Numbered from the stretch's first letter, positions 1 through 10,046 are shown. The stretch is 64,000 nucleotides of DNA from Bacteroidetes bacterium 46-16 (GCA_001897835.1 MKUN01000028.1:248001-312000); one strand, 5' to 3'. Notes: generated by a model not told the origin, from the sequence alone. Translations and numbers: made by a program.

Positions 1-639
1 AGGGAATTGTCTGCAGATGAAAAAAAATATTGCGAACAGAACAATATTGTACCGGTTACAGTTCCCCTTGCCAAAGATGCCGTGGCCATAGTGCTTAATC
101 CTTCGTCCGAAGACACGATACTTGATGTCAATTCCGTAAAGGGGATACTTACCGGCGTGTATAAAAAGAAATATACCGTGGTCTTTGACAACCCGGGCTC
201 CAGTACATTAAGGTATATACAGGATTCCCTTCTTGGCGGACAGAAGTTAGGTGCAAATGTATTTGCAGCCAAAGGCAATGAAGAGGTCATAGACTATGTA
301 GCAAAAAATCCTGATGCCATTGGCTTTGTAGGTTTGGGCTATGTGGGTACACACAGCGATAGTACCGGTGTTAACGAATTTATAAATAAAGTAAAGGTAG
401 CAGGCATATATAATGATAGTGCCCGCCGTGTTTATAAGCCCTACCAGGCCTACATTGCACTCAAATTATACCCTTTCACACGCAGGCTTTATTACATCAA
501 CCGCGAAACCTATCCCGGTCTCGGCACGGGATTTGCAAATTTCTTGTATGGAGGAAGAGGGCAACTTATTTTTGGGCACGCTCATTTATTCCCCTTACAG
601 ATGAATATGGTTATAAGGGATGCGGCTATAAACCAATGA
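1..639 (+). CDS. PstS-like phosphate-binding protein, 5' partial
   Basis: The reading frame is open to the window edge, so the gene begins upstream. The TTG at position 7 used by the ORF track is not the true start. The visible 210 residues look like the C-terminal lobe of a periplasmic binding protein of the PstS superfamily: a KYTVVFDNPGS-type segment, an IGFVGLGYV strand, and a C-terminal RLYYINRET...GTGFANF...GRGQLI stretch typical of Bacteroidota PstS-like proteins. Expected role: binding phosphate or a related anion in the periplasm. No ABC permease is visible. In Bacteroidota such a gene followed by a TPR gene often sits behind exbB/exbD/tonB, so a TonB-system context upstream is plausible but unseen. 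Family call fairly sure, substrate inferred. Confidence 0.75.
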   Translation, partial: RELSADEKKYCEQNNIVPVTVPLAKDAVAIVLNPSSEDTILDVNSVKGILTGVYKKKYTVVFDNPGSSTLRYIQDSLLGGQKLGANVFAAKGNEEVIDYVAKNPDAIGFVGLGYVGTHSDSTGVNEFINKVKVAGIYNDSARRVYKPYQAYIALKLYPFTRRLYYINRETYPGLGTGFANFLYGGRGQLIFGHAHLFPLQMNMVIRDAAINQ

Positions 640-729
640 TAATATCGTGACAGTTTGCTTGAAATAATTATTGGATAAAAACGTTTGGAATATATTAAAA
701 TAGCATTACGCTACAATTTTTAAGAAAAA

Positions 730-2313
730 ATGAAAAGAACCATTGCATTTATCGCAGCATTGTTATTTGCTGCAGGGCTTAAGGCACAGTCGCTTGATGA
801 AGGGATAAAGATGTACCGTTACGAACGCTACATGTCAGCTGAGAGAATTCTTACACCATTGGCAGCTTCCGATGCCAAAGCCAATTATTATCTTGGTCTT
901 GCCCAGCTCGATCATGGGAATACCGCTGCGGCACAGGCTACATTTGCCAAATATCCCGAAGATGTGGCCAATATAGCAGGCACTGCACGTGTTGCTTTTG
1001 AAAACAAAAATACCACCCAGGCTATGCAGATAGCCGAGGCAGTGGCCGGTAAAGCAAAAAGGAAAAACTGGGAACCGCTTTTTTATGCGGCCGATGCTAT
1101 CACTTATACCGAAGGTGGTAATTACCAGCAGGCTATTGACTGGTACAAAAAAGCATTGGAATCGATACAGAACGACCCTTACGTTTTTATATCGCTCGGT
1201 GATGCCTACCAAAAGATACAAGGTGGTGGTGGTGAAGCGATGAACAGTTACGAAAAAGCCGTTTCTATCGATCCTAAGAATTCGCTCGCTTATTCACGCA
1301 TCGGCAGGTTATGGTATGATGCGCGTAATTATCCGCTTGCCCTTGAAAATTTTGGTAAAGCAAAGGATGCAGACCCCGCTAACCCCCTGCCTTATCGCGA
1401 TCTCGCTAATGCATACTACCGTAGCGGTAAATATGAATTGGCCAAGCAAAACATTGAGAAATACAGGGAACTGTCTGATCCTTCATATGATGTGGAACGC
1501 TACTACCTCGATATCCTGTACCAGTCTAAATATTTTAAAGAAGCAATACAGAAAGCTGCCGAATTACTCGATTCTGGTAAAAAAGACTGTCTGATATATG
1601 GTGTTAAAGGCTTTAGTGAACAGCAAATTGGTGATACGGTAAATGCGCTGAAAGATATGAAGGTGTTTTTCAACTGCCCCGGTAAAAAAGTGTTCCCGTC
1701 CGACTATATCACATTTGGCAGTGCGTTCCTGATGAATAGTTTTCCCGATTCAGCAGACTTTTATTTTGGCAAAGCTATAAGTATAGATACAGCTAAGGAT
1801 AAGTCCGATACTTATCGCCAGATAGCTGAAGCATTTAAAGACAGGAAAGAATATAAGAAGTCGGCACAATGGTATGAGAAACTGGTTACTGAATATCCCG
1901 AAACACAGCCGGTTGATTACTTCTGGGCCGGTGCTATGTATTATTATTCGCAGGACTATACCAATGCCGACCGTCTCTTCGAGATGATGGAGAAAAAATA
2001 TCCCGATCAGCCTTCTGCCACATACTGGCGCGGCCGTGTAGGCGCAGCACAGGATCCCCAGGGCGATACCTGTAAAGCAGCCCCCTTCTTTTCAAAATGG
2101 CTCGATATGGTAGGCCCTAATTATGATAAGAAGAACGACCTTAAACTGGCATATGAATACCTGGTGCTTTGTGCCTACAAAAGCAAGAATAAAGACACCA
2201 TGCATAAGTATATGGACCTCCTCAGGGCACTGGAACCCGAAGATTCTTTGCTGAAGCAGATCGAAGAAGCCGAGAAAGCCGAAAAGGCAGCAGGCTCCAA
2301 AGGGAAAAAATAA
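730..2313 (+). CDS. exported TPR-repeat protein
   Basis: The 527-residue protein starts with a signal peptide (MKRTIAFIAALLFAAGLKAQ, cleavage after about residue 20). Tandem tetratricopeptide repeats follow, clearest at about residues 135-250 (YQQAIDWYKKALE, AMNSYEKAVSIDP, YPLALENFGKAKDADP, KYELAKQNIEKY), with more divergent ones to about residue 500. The C-terminus is a charged KAEKAAGSKGKK tail. It probably acts as a periplasmic protein-interaction scaffold. It lies 90 bp downstream of the PstS-like gene on the same strand and is closed by a strong terminator, so the two may form the end of one operon. Specific partners are unknown. Confidence 0.8.
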   Translation: MKRTIAFIAALLFAAGLKAQSLDEGIKMYRYERYMSAERILTPLAASDAKANYYLGLAQLDHGNTAAAQATFAKYPEDVANIAGTARVAFENKNTTQAMQIAEAVAGKAKRKNWEPLFYAADAITYTEGGNYQQAIDWYKKALESIQNDPYVFISLGDAYQKIQGGGGEAMNSYEKAVSIDPKNSLAYSRIGRLWYDARNYPLALENFGKAKDADPANPLPYRDLANAYYRSGKYELAKQNIEKYRELSDPSYDVERYYLDILYQSKYFKEAIQKAAELLDSGKKDCLIYGVKGFSEQQIGDTVNALKDMKVFFNCPGKKVFPSDYITFGSAFLMNSFPDSADFYFGKAISIDTAKDKSDTYRQIAEAFKDRKEYKKSAQWYEKLVTEYPETQPVDYFWAGAMYYYSQDYTNADRLFEMMEKKYPDQPSATYWRGRVGAAQDPQGDTCKAAPFFSKWLDMVGPNYDKKNDLKLAYEYLVLCAYKSKNKDTMHKYMDLLRALEPEDSLLKQIEEAEKAEKAAGSKGKK

Positions 2314-2338
2314 TAAGTAACCTTAATTATTATATTAA

Positions 2339-2376
2339 ATGTGCCACACTCATTACAGTGTGGCACATCTTTTTTT
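2339..2376 (+). terminator. Rho-independent terminator after TPR gene
   Basis: A perfect 11-bp inverted repeat, ATGTGCCACAC / GTGTGGCACAT, with an 8-nt loop is followed by CTTTTTTT. The same core GTGTGGCACA recurs in the tandem repeats near 50.2 kb. Confidence 0.9.
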
Positions 2377-2507
2377 AGCAAAAAATGTGGATATCATTAT
2401 TTGGAAGCGCCTTATCAAATATCGTAACTTGCTGGGGCAGGTAGCCGTTTTTTGAGCTTAAAGCTATCGGCTGTCATATCAGGTATTTACCTGTAAAATG
2501 CCTGGGA

Positions 2508-2619
2508 TCGGGCACGGTTCGGGCATGCTGATTTTGATTTAGATTATTCATTATCAGTAATTTGATTGTAAACAGATGCCCGGTTTTTATTTTTTTGTGT
2601 AAATCGGGCATTCGGGCAT
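2508..2619. repeat. TCGGGCAT repeat cluster upstream of uvrB
   Basis: The 372-nt gap between the TPR gene and uvrB contains no gene. It has TCGGGCAC at 2508, TCGGGCAT at 2519, 2604 and 2612 (the last two abutting), and one inverted copy, ATGCCCG, at 2576. The inverted copy and the 2604 copy can form a stem (ATGCCCGGTTT with AAATCGGGCAT, one mismatch). The cluster could be an operator for uvrB or a structured leader; no known operator is recognised. Confidence 0.4.
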
Positions 2620-2685
2620 TTCTGTTATACGCTATTCGTAAATAGCTATGGTATCATTTCCCTAAAATCATGAAATTTGTAAACT

Positions 2686-4716
2686 ATGCGATTTAATATA
2701 GAACGGCCATATCCGCCTGCAGGTGACCAGCCCGAAGCCATAAAGCAATTGGTTGAAGGTATAAACGATGGCGAGAAGTTCCATGCGCTCCTTGGGGTTA
2801 CCGGCTCGGGTAAGACCTTTACCATGGCCAATGTGGTGCAGGAAGTCCAGAAGCCTACTCTGGTATTAACGCATAACAAAACCCTTGTAGCCCAGTTGTA
2901 TGGTGAGTTCAGGGCTTTCTTCCCCAACAATGCAGTGGAATATTTCGTTTCGTACTACGACTATTACCAGCCCGAGGCATACATGCCCACGAGCGATACC
3001 TATATCGAGAAAGATCTTTCTATAAATGAAGAACTGGAAAAACTGAGATTACGGGCAACCTCCAGTTTGCTGAGTGGCAGGCGCGATATTATCGTAGTGG
3101 CCTCCGTATCCTGTATTTATGGTATGGGTAACCCTACCGAATATGAGAACGGTATCATACGCTTCAACAGGGGCGATAATATAGGCCGCAATGCTTTTCT
3201 TCATAGCCTCGTCAATTCATTATACAATCGCAGCCAGGGCGATTTTACAAGAGGCACCTTCCGGGTAAAAGGCGATACGGTCGATATCAACCTGCCTTAT
3301 GTGGATTACGGTTACCGCATTACCTTTTTTGGCGATGAAGTGGAAGAGATAGAAAGCTTTGAGACAGATACGGGAAAGCGTATCGGTACAATGGAAAATG
3401 CGGCCATTTTTCCTGCCAATCTATACTTGGCACCCCGCAACCAGATCACGCAGATCATTTACGAGATACAGGACGAGATGAATGCACAGGTAGAGTATTT
3501 CAAAAGCATAGATAAGCCACTGGAAGCGCAGCGCATCAAGGAGCGGGTGAGCTATGATCTTGAGATGATACAGGAACTGGGCTATTGCAGCGGTATCGAG
3601 AACTACTCGCGCTTCCTCGACAGGCGCAGGCCCGGCACACGGCCCTTTTGCCTGCTCGATTATTTTCCCAAAGATTACCTGCTCATCATCGACGAAAGCC
3701 ATGTGACCATACCTCAGATCAGCGGCATGTATGGCGGCGACCGCTCCCGTAAACTGACCCTTGTCGATTTTGGTTTCCGCCTGCCTTCGGCACTTGATAA
3801 CCGCCCGCTCAACTTTCATGAGTTTGAGCAGCAGCTCAACCAGGTAGTATTTGTTAGTGCCACGCCCGGCAGGTATGAGCTGGAGCAGACAGGCGGCGTG
3901 GTAGTAGAACAGGTAGTGCGACCCACTGGCCTGCTTGACCCGCCAATTGAGATACGCCCCAGTATCAACCAGGTCGATGACCTGCTCGATGAGATAGATA
4001 AGCGGGTACAGAAAGGTCATCGCATACTGGTCACCACGCTTACCAAGCGCATGGCCGAGGAAATGGATAAATACCTCAAGCGTATAAACATTAAATCCCG
4101 ATACATACATTCCGAGGTTGACACGCTGGAACGGGTAGAGATACTGCGCGATCTGCGTCTGGGCAATATAGATGTATTGGTCGGTGTCAACCTTTTACGT
4201 GAGGGCCTCGATCTGCCCGAAGTTTCTTTAATGGCCATATTGGATGCAGATAAAGAAGGCTTCCTGCGCGATGAGCGCTCACTTACCCAGATGGCAGGCC
4301 GTGCTGCCCGTAATGTGGATGGTCTCGTCATCTTCTATGCCGACAGGATGACCGAAAGTATGCAGCGCACTATTGACGAGACCAATCGCCGCAGGGAAAA
4401 GCAATTGAGGTATAACAGCGAGAATGGCATCATGCCACAAACTGTTATAAAGTCTAAAGAGCAGATTTTCAGGCAAACATCTGTACTCGACATAAAAGGA
4501 TACGATGAGCAAAGCAAGTATGCAGTTAATGATGAAACCCTGACCATTGCTGCTGAGGACAATGTAGAATACAAGAATGTGGCTCAACTGGATAAACTGA
4601 TAGCGCAGGCAAAAAAAGCAATGGAAAAAGCCGCGAAAGACCTGGACTTTATGGAAGCTGCCCGTCTCAGGGATAAATTCCTGCTATTGCAAAAAGAAAG
4701 AGAAGCACTGAAATAA
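2686..4716 (+). CDS. uvrB: excinuclease ABC subunit B
   Basis: UvrB is the damage-verifying helicase-like subunit of the UvrABC nucleotide excision repair complex in the cytoplasm. The protein has 676 residues, normal for the family. Visible features: Walker A GVTGSGKT near residue 38, the conserved beta-hairpin region YYDYYQPEAYMP near residue 90, the DESH helicase motif II, a motif VI-like QMAGRAARN near residue 540, and a C-terminal UVR domain (KDLDFMEAARLRDKF) that contacts UvrC. The gene stands alone. Its upstream region carries the TCGGGCAT repeats, which may regulate it. The ATG at 2686 matches the family N-terminus (MRFNIERPYPPAGDQPEAI). Confidence 0.97.
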   Translation: MRFNIERPYPPAGDQPEAIKQLVEGINDGEKFHALLGVTGSGKTFTMANVVQEVQKPTLVLTHNKTLVAQLYGEFRAFFPNNAVEYFVSYYDYYQPEAYMPTSDTYIEKDLSINEELEKLRLRATSSLLSGRRDIIVVASVSCIYGMGNPTEYENGIIRFNRGDNIGRNAFLHSLVNSLYNRSQGDFTRGTFRVKGDTVDINLPYVDYGYRITFFGDEVEEIESFETDTGKRIGTMENAAIFPANLYLAPRNQITQIIYEIQDEMNAQVEYFKSIDKPLEAQRIKERVSYDLEMIQELGYCSGIENYSRFLDRRRPGTRPFCLLDYFPKDYLLIIDESHVTIPQISGMYGGDRSRKLTLVDFGFRLPSALDNRPLNFHEFEQQLNQVVFVSATPGRYELEQTGGVVVEQVVRPTGLLDPPIEIRPSINQVDDLLDEIDKRVQKGHRILVTTLTKRMAEEMDKYLKRINIKSRYIHSEVDTLERVEILRDLRLGNIDVLVGVNLLREGLDLPEVSLMAILDADKEGFLRDERSLTQMAGRAARNVDGLVIFYADRMTESMQRTIDETNRRREKQLRYNSENGIMPQTVIKSKEQIFRQTSVLDIKGYDEQSKYAVNDETLTIAAEDNVEYKNVAQLDKLIAQAKKAMEKAAKDLDFMEAARLRDKFLLLQKEREALK

Positions 4717-4900
4717 AATCAGCACCTTGCGTTTTCACTTCTGTCATTAAGCTTTATTAACTTTTGATGCAGGCGACTGCGGTAAAAAGTTATTGATCTG
4801 CTAAATATTTGTTACATTTATGAGACCTTTTTGCTCCTTGCCCCAAACTAAACAAGGAGTATGAGCAGTCTATATTAGTACCACTACTTCGAATTATGTT

Positions 4901-7663
4901 ATGAAAAACATACTTACACCAAAAGTTATAATTCTTATTTGCTTGCTGGCAGGCGCTTTACAGGTTGCTGCTCAACCTCTTCCCTGCCCTCCGGGCAATA
5001 CTACCGCTTCCGAATCATCGGGTGATACCACGATATGTAATGGCGGTTGTGCTACGATACATGCCACAGGTACTACAACGCTCAGGTCCACATCTGATTA
5101 TACCATTTCTACCATTCCATACCTGCCTACCAACTACGATACGGGTACCCAGATACTGGCTAACCAGGATGATATCTACAGTCCTGTTATCGATCTTCCT
5201 TTCCCCTTTTGTTACTTTGGCACTAAATACACGCAGTGCGTTATAGGCTCTAATGGCCAGATATGTTTCGACATAGCCAATGCCAATGGCTTTTGCCCCT
5301 GGAGTATACCCGGCCCTGCCCCGGTTAACAATGCGGCAATGAAGAACTGTATTATGGGTTGCTACTATGATATGCTCCCCGCTACAGGTATTCGCTGGGC
5401 TGTATACGGCCAGGCTCCTTGCCGAACTTTTGTCGTGTCCTGGTACAATATCCCGGAGTTTAGCTGTACCAATCTCATCGGTACGCACCAGATAGTGCTT
5501 TATGAAAGCACTTACGCGATCGATGTTTTTATAGAAACCAAGCCTATATGTGCTAACTGGAATGGCGGCAAAGCCATACAGGGTATAGAAGATCAGACAG
5601 CTACTACTGCACTCTGTGTTGCAGGCAGGAATGCTACACAATGGACCCCTGATGTAGGGGGCGATGGCAAAAGGTTTACACCTAATGGTTCACCCACCTG
5701 GACATTTACCTGGACCGATGAGAATAATGCTGTAATAGGAACTTATACAACTACTGGCGATACTGCAAATACAAGTGTTGTTGTTTGTCCTACGGTTCAA
5801 TCTGTATATTATGTAACGGCAGTAGCCAGTTCCAATTGCGATTCGCTTACCTATGTTGATAGTGTTATAGTTCGTCTTGGTTTAGGACCGGAAATTGACT
5901 CTACGGCCATAACCAACCCAACAGGCTGTGGCTACCATGATGGTACTATCTCGCTGCACGGGGTCAAACCGGGTGATTCATTTGTTGTCAATTATAACCT
6001 GAACAATGTGGCCCAGCCACCTGTCATATTAGTGGGCAATGCTTTTGGGGTTATTACGCTCACGGGCCTTGGTGCCGGTACTTACGACAATGTTATTGTA
6101 AGCACAATTACGGGTTGCCTGTCAGATCCCGTAGGTCCTTTTACGCTAGTGGACCCGGTAGTTACTATATCGGGTTCTTCAAAGATCGACCCTTCGATCT
6201 GCGGTGCTCACGATGCCTCGGTGACCTTACAGGGCCTTGTGCCGGATAGTACCTATGCCATTCATTATACTTTTAATAACGTGGCGCAGCCTACGATACA
6301 AAAGGCCACCGATGCTTCAGGCAATGTAACGATAGATAGCCTGGGTGGTGGTGCCTATGCATTTTATGTTACTTACCGGGGTTGTACATCCAATACAATT
6401 AATGTAAATATTGTTGATCCGCCGTTCCAGGCCGATTTCACTTACGTTACGCACCTTGGTTGCGATGCGGATACGGTTGTCTTCCAGAACAATTCCATTG
6501 GTGGGTTCTACTTTGGCTGGAATTATGGTGATAATTCACCGATAGATACAACGTTTAGCCCCGTACACATTTATAATGTACACCAGCTATACGATGTCAC
6601 CTTGTTTAGTACAAATAACCTGTGTAACGACAGCCTGACAAAGCAAATAGATCTCAATCACCCGCTCCAGGCTGATTATGCTGTTAGTGCCGATAGTATC
6701 TGCCAGCACGGTTCTGTTGATTTTACCAATAATTCTATTGGTACTGCACCGGTATCCTACTTCTGGAGTTTTGGTGATGGCGCGGTTGATAGCAGCATGA
6801 CACCACCGGCACACTTTTATGATAATGTGGGTATATATACCACTATGCTGGCTATAACCGATTTCCTCTCCTGCCACGATACTGCCTATCATACTATCGT
6901 GGTGGATACGATACCCTATGCATTTATACATGCTACTGATACCAGTATCTGCCAGGGAAAGAACGTATCCTTTGATGCCGACTTCTCAGACAGGGGCAGC
7001 ACAGGACTTAGCTGGGATTTTACAGACGGGCAATATAGCTACAACCAATGGCCTGTTACCCATTCCTTTGATGCACCGGGCATCTATAGTGTAAAGCTGA
7101 ACATTACTTACAGTTATTGTCCCGATACCTTTGCCATACAAAAAATAATAGTGAAGCCTTACCCGATCATAAATCTTGGCCCTGATACCACTATGTGTCC
7201 CAATGCGGGGGATATCCTGCTTGCCGATCATATTAACTCAGGCAACCCGCTTGCAACATGGTTATGGAACAATGGCGCAAAGACCAATTATATACATGTA
7301 ACCGAACCGGGTGAGTATTCTGCTACTGTGTCTATTGACGGCTGTAGTACTGCAGATACCGTATCTGTTAAGAAAGATTGTTACCTCGACATCCCCAATA
7401 CTTTCACACCTAACGGTGATGGTACTAACGATTACTTCTTCCCCCGCGGACTATTGTCTGCAGGCGTTACTACGTTTAAAATGAACATATTCAACCGTTG
7501 GGGACAGGAAATATTTAAAACTACAAATATTGAGGGCCGTGGCTGGGATGGTAAATTCAATGATGTACCACAGCCCGTTGGTGTATATGTATATGTGATC
7601 GATGTATCATTCAAAGACGGGCGCTCTGAGCACTACCAGGGCAATGTAACACTGCTTAAATAA
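4901..7663 (+). CDS. PKD-repeat secreted protein with T9SS type B sorting domain
   Basis: This 920-residue exported protein has a signal peptide at residues 1-24 (ending QVAAQ). After a Cys-rich N-terminal part with a beta-sandwich look, residues about 340-510 hold two similar repeats (each containing YNLNNVAQPP or YTFNNVAQPT). PKD-type domains follow, recognisable by FGWNYGDNSP, FWSFGDGAVDS and LSWDFTDGQYS. The last ~85 residues (FTPNGDGTNDYF ... FNRWGQEIF ... PVGVYVYVIDV) are a gliding-motility-type type B C-terminal domain, the T9SS export and anchoring signal. It should be exported through the T9SS whose PorU/PorV/GldJ lie in this window. Function is probably a surface adhesin or matrix protein; no enzyme domain is seen. 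Confidence 0.85.
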   Translation: MKNILTPKVIILICLLAGALQVAAQPLPCPPGNTTASESSGDTTICNGGCATIHATGTTTLRSTSDYTISTIPYLPTNYDTGTQILANQDDIYSPVIDLPFPFCYFGTKYTQCVIGSNGQICFDIANANGFCPWSIPGPAPVNNAAMKNCIMGCYYDMLPATGIRWAVYGQAPCRTFVVSWYNIPEFSCTNLIGTHQIVLYESTYAIDVFIETKPICANWNGGKAIQGIEDQTATTALCVAGRNATQWTPDVGGDGKRFTPNGSPTWTFTWTDENNAVIGTYTTTGDTANTSVVVCPTVQSVYYVTAVASSNCDSLTYVDSVIVRLGLGPEIDSTAITNPTGCGYHDGTISLHGVKPGDSFVVNYNLNNVAQPPVILVGNAFGVITLTGLGAGTYDNVIVSTITGCLSDPVGPFTLVDPVVTISGSSKIDPSICGAHDASVTLQGLVPDSTYAIHYTFNNVAQPTIQKATDASGNVTIDSLGGGAYAFYVTYRGCTSNTINVNIVDPPFQADFTYVTHLGCDADTVVFQNNSIGGFYFGWNYGDNSPIDTTFSPVHIYNVHQLYDVTLFSTNNLCNDSLTKQIDLNHPLQADYAVSADSICQHGSVDFTNNSIGTAPVSYFWSFGDGAVDSSMTPPAHFYDNVGIYTTMLAITDFLSCHDTAYHTIVVDTIPYAFIHATDTSICQGKNVSFDADFSDRGSTGLSWDFTDGQYSYNQWPVTHSFDAPGIYSVKLNITYSYCPDTFAIQKIIVKPYPIINLGPDTTMCPNAGDILLADHINSGNPLATWLWNNGAKTNYIHVTEPGEYSATVSIDGCSTADTVSVKKDCYLDIPNTFTPNGDGTNDYFFPRGLLSAGVTTFKMNIFNRWGQEIFKTTNIEGRGWDGKFNDVPQPVGVYVYVIDVSFKDGRSEHYQGNVTLLK

Positions 7664-7680
7664 TTAATTTTCAATTTAAT

Positions 7681-7717
7681 AGGCGTCTTGCGGATAAGCA
7701 AGGCGCCTGTTTTTTTG
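7681..7717 (+). terminator. terminator after PKD protein gene
   Basis: AGGCGTCTTGC / GCAAGGCGCCT (one G-U pair, 6-nt loop) is followed by GTTTTTTTG. Confidence 0.85.
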
Positions 7718-7816
7718 TGTCAATCATATGCTCACGGTTTTGTTAATGACTTGTTGCAGATTTGGTAAGCATACGTTAACAGCCACCCGCGGTTATAAAA
7801 AACTGGAGTGGATGAG

Positions 7817-7824
7817 TACTTTTG
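7817..7824 (+). promoter_or_regulatory. Bacteroidota -7 promoter box, polysaccharide block
   Basis: TACTTTTG matches the Bacteroidota primary-sigma -7 consensus TAnnTTTG, 37 bp before the ATG of the epimerase gene. No clear -33 TTTG is seen at the usual distance, so the call rests on the -7 box and its position. Confidence 0.5.
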
Positions 7825-7860
7825 TTTACATATAAGAGAACTATCATCATTTAAAAAAAT

Positions 7861-8838
7861 ATGGTCAAAAGGATACTTGTTACAGGGGGAGCCGGGTATA
7901 TTGGTTCAGTATTAACACGGCAATTGCTTGAGAAAGGCTATACCGTTCGTGTATTGGATAACCTGATGTACGGCGGTGAGCCAATTATTGATCTGCTTAA
8001 TTATCCCAGTTTTGAATTTGTAAAGGGCGATATAAGGCTTGAGGCCGATGTGCGCGAAGCTATGAAAGACGTGCAGGCCGTGGCCCATCTCGCGGCTATC
8101 GTAGGCGATCCTGCCTGTGCAAAGCATGCCGAGCTTGCATCATCTACCAATCTTGAGGGCAGTAAGTTATTATATACTATAGCTAATGAAATGGGCGTGG
8201 AAAAATTCGTATTTGCGTCAACCTGCAGTAACTATGGCAAAATGGATGACCCGGATGCTTATGTGAATGAAGACTCGAAACTGGCGCCGGTATCCTTATA
8301 TGCAGAGACGAAGGTAGCCGTGGAACAGTTCCTTTTGTCGCAGCCTAATGATAATACATGCAAGCCCACGTGCCTGCGCTTTTCTACCGTGTACGGTCTG
8401 TCATTAAGGCCTCGTTTTGACCTTACGGTCAATGAGTTTACCAAAGAGCTGGCTATGGGCAGGGAATTGCTGGTATTCGGCGAGCAGTTCTGGCGTCCGT
8501 ATTGCCACGTCTTCGACCTGGCAAGGTCGGTGGTAAGTGTGATAGAAGCTCCGGCAGAGCTGGTGGCTTTTGATGTATTTAATGTAGGCGATACATCAGA
8601 GAACTACCAGAAAAAAATGATCGTGGATGAAGTGATGAAAGTGCTCCCCGGTGCTAAAGTAAAATATGTATCGAAGAATGAGGACCCGCGGGATTACAGG
8701 GTCTCCTTTGAAAAAATAAATAACAAGCTTGGATTTAAGCTCATGTTCAAAGTACCTGACGGTATCAGGCAGATAGCTAAAGTGCTTGATGATGGCTTTA
8801 TTTTAAATCCGGACGATAGCAAGTACAAAAATGTATAA
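7861..8838 (+). CDS. NAD-dependent nucleotide-sugar epimerase/dehydratase
   Basis: The protein is a 325-residue extended short-chain dehydrogenase. The Rossmann motif GGAGYIGS is at residues 8-15, with an acidic residue after beta-2 (VLDN). The active site is a STCSNYG segment followed by Tyr-x3-Lys (YAETK) near residue 145. It probably epimerises or dehydrates an NDP-sugar for surface polysaccharide. It is the first gene of a polysaccharide block and overlaps the next gene by 8 bp, indicating translational coupling. The exact sugar cannot be read from sequence; the neighbouring LegC-type and PtmE-type genes hint at a nonulosonic acid or rare amino sugar. Confidence 0.85.
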   Translation: MVKRILVTGGAGYIGSVLTRQLLEKGYTVRVLDNLMYGGEPIIDLLNYPSFEFVKGDIRLEADVREAMKDVQAVAHLAAIVGDPACAKHAELASSTNLEGSKLLYTIANEMGVEKFVFASTCSNYGKMDDPDAYVNEDSKLAPVSLYAETKVAVEQFLLSQPNDNTCKPTCLRFSTVYGLSLRPRFDLTVNEFTKELAMGRELLVFGEQFWRPYCHVFDLARSVVSVIEAPAELVAFDVFNVGDTSENYQKKMIVDEVMKVLPGAKVKYVSKNEDPRDYRVSFEKINNKLGFKLMFKVPDGIRQIAKVLDDGFILNPDDSKYKNV

Positions 8839-10033
8839 GGAGGTAATAGCACATATACGCACACTGTTTGGTACAGGGGACGAATTCGTTCCGCTGCATG
8901 CCCCATATTTTGGTGGCAATGAAAAGAAATATGTGCTTGATACCATCGATTCCACATTTGTTTCGTCGGTAGGCGCCTATGTGAACCGTTTCGAGGAAAT
9001 GATGGCTGAGATAACGGGGGCAAAGTATGCGGTGGCTACTACCAGTGGCACTACAGCCCTGCACCTGGCCCTTATAGTTGGTGGTGTGCAGCCGGGTGAA
9101 GAGGTGATCAGCCAGCCACTAACCTTTGTAGCAACGGCCAATGCGATAGCCCATGCCGGGGCTATACCGGTATTTGTTGATGTGGACCGCGATACTATGG
9201 GCATGTCGCCTGTGGCGCTTAAAGCCTTTTTGGCAGAGCATGTCACGATGCAGGATGGTATGGCTATAAACAAACACAGCGGCAGGCGTATTGCTGCCTG
9301 CGTGCCCATGCATACATTCGGTTTCCCGCTGCGTATCGATGAAGTGCAGGAAATATGTGCACAATACAATATTATGCTTATTGAGGATGCTGCCGAATCA
9401 TTGGGCAGCACTTACAAGGGCAAGCATACGGGTACCTTTGGCCAGGTCGGTATCTTCAGCTTCAATGGTAATAAAACAGTTACCTGTGGAGGTGGCGGTG
9501 CAATAGTGACCGATGATGAAACGATAGCCAAACATGCCAGGCACCTGTCAACCACAGCTAAAGTGGCCCATCCATGGGAGTTTGTACACGATGAGGTAGG
9601 TTATAATTACCGCATGCCAAATATAAATGCAGCCCTGGCCTGCGCACAATTGGAACAACTGCCGGCAATACTTGATAACAAAAGGATGCTGGCCGATGCA
9701 TATAATGAGTTTTTCAGAGAGCGAAATATCAGTTTTGTAAAGGGGATAGAAGAGAGTTCACCTAATCACTGGCTTAATACGATCATACTGGATAGTATAG
9801 AGGCCCGTGATGCTTTTTTGCAGGAAACCAATACGCAAAAAGTAATGACAAGGCCCATCTGGCAACTAATGAATAAGTTGCCGATGTATGCTGCATCAAT
9901 GTGCGGCAGTCTTAGCAATGCGGAATGGCTGGAAGCAAGAGCGGTGAATATACCCAGCAGCTACAGGCCCGGAACAAATAATATTGCGATCACCTCAAAA
10001 ACTTCAGATCTTGTACCTCAACAATTACCTTGA
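8831..10033 (+). CDS. LegC-family PLP aminotransferase (DegT/DnrJ/EryC1/StrS)
   Basis: This 400-residue sugar aminotransferase is of the LegC subgroup, which in the legionaminic acid pathway transfers an amino group to the C4 keto position of a nucleotide-linked 6-deoxy sugar. Evidence: the FVPLHAPYFGGNEKKYV N-terminus, the PLP phosphate loop TSGTTALHLAL, the acidic pair in LIEDAAESLGS, and the Schiff-base lysine in FSFNGNKTVTCGGGG (around residue 214). It overlaps the epimerase gene and is followed immediately by a PtmE-like nucleotidyltransferase, a pairing known from legionaminic acid clusters. Other pathway genes (legB, legI, legG) are not in the window, so the final product is inferred. 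The start ATG at 8831 is coupled to the previous stop. Confidence 0.8.
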   Translation: MYKEVIAHIRTLFGTGDEFVPLHAPYFGGNEKKYVLDTIDSTFVSSVGAYVNRFEEMMAEITGAKYAVATTSGTTALHLALIVGGVQPGEEVISQPLTFVATANAIAHAGAIPVFVDVDRDTMGMSPVALKAFLAEHVTMQDGMAINKHSGRRIAACVPMHTFGFPLRIDEVQEICAQYNIMLIEDAAESLGSTYKGKHTGTFGQVGIFSFNGNKTVTCGGGGAIVTDDETIAKHARHLSTTAKVAHPWEFVHDEVGYNYRMPNINAALACAQLEQLPAILDNKRMLADAYNEFFRERNISFVKGIEESSPNHWLNTIILDSIEARDAFLQETNTQKVMTRPIWQLMNKLPMYAASMCGSLSNAEWLEARAVNIPSSYRPGTNNIAITSKTSDLVPQQLP

Positions 10034-10046
10034 TTACGACACTGTA

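Noticed and set aside
3421-4110. 229-aa minus-strand ORF inside uvrB, and similar long shadows in other genes
   Set aside because: Antisense frames of well-supported genes; no independent signal.
9984-10046. TTG start for the CBS-nucleotidyltransferase
   Set aside because: It would add 21 residues overlapping the LegC gene; the ATG at 10047 gives the expected N-terminus.
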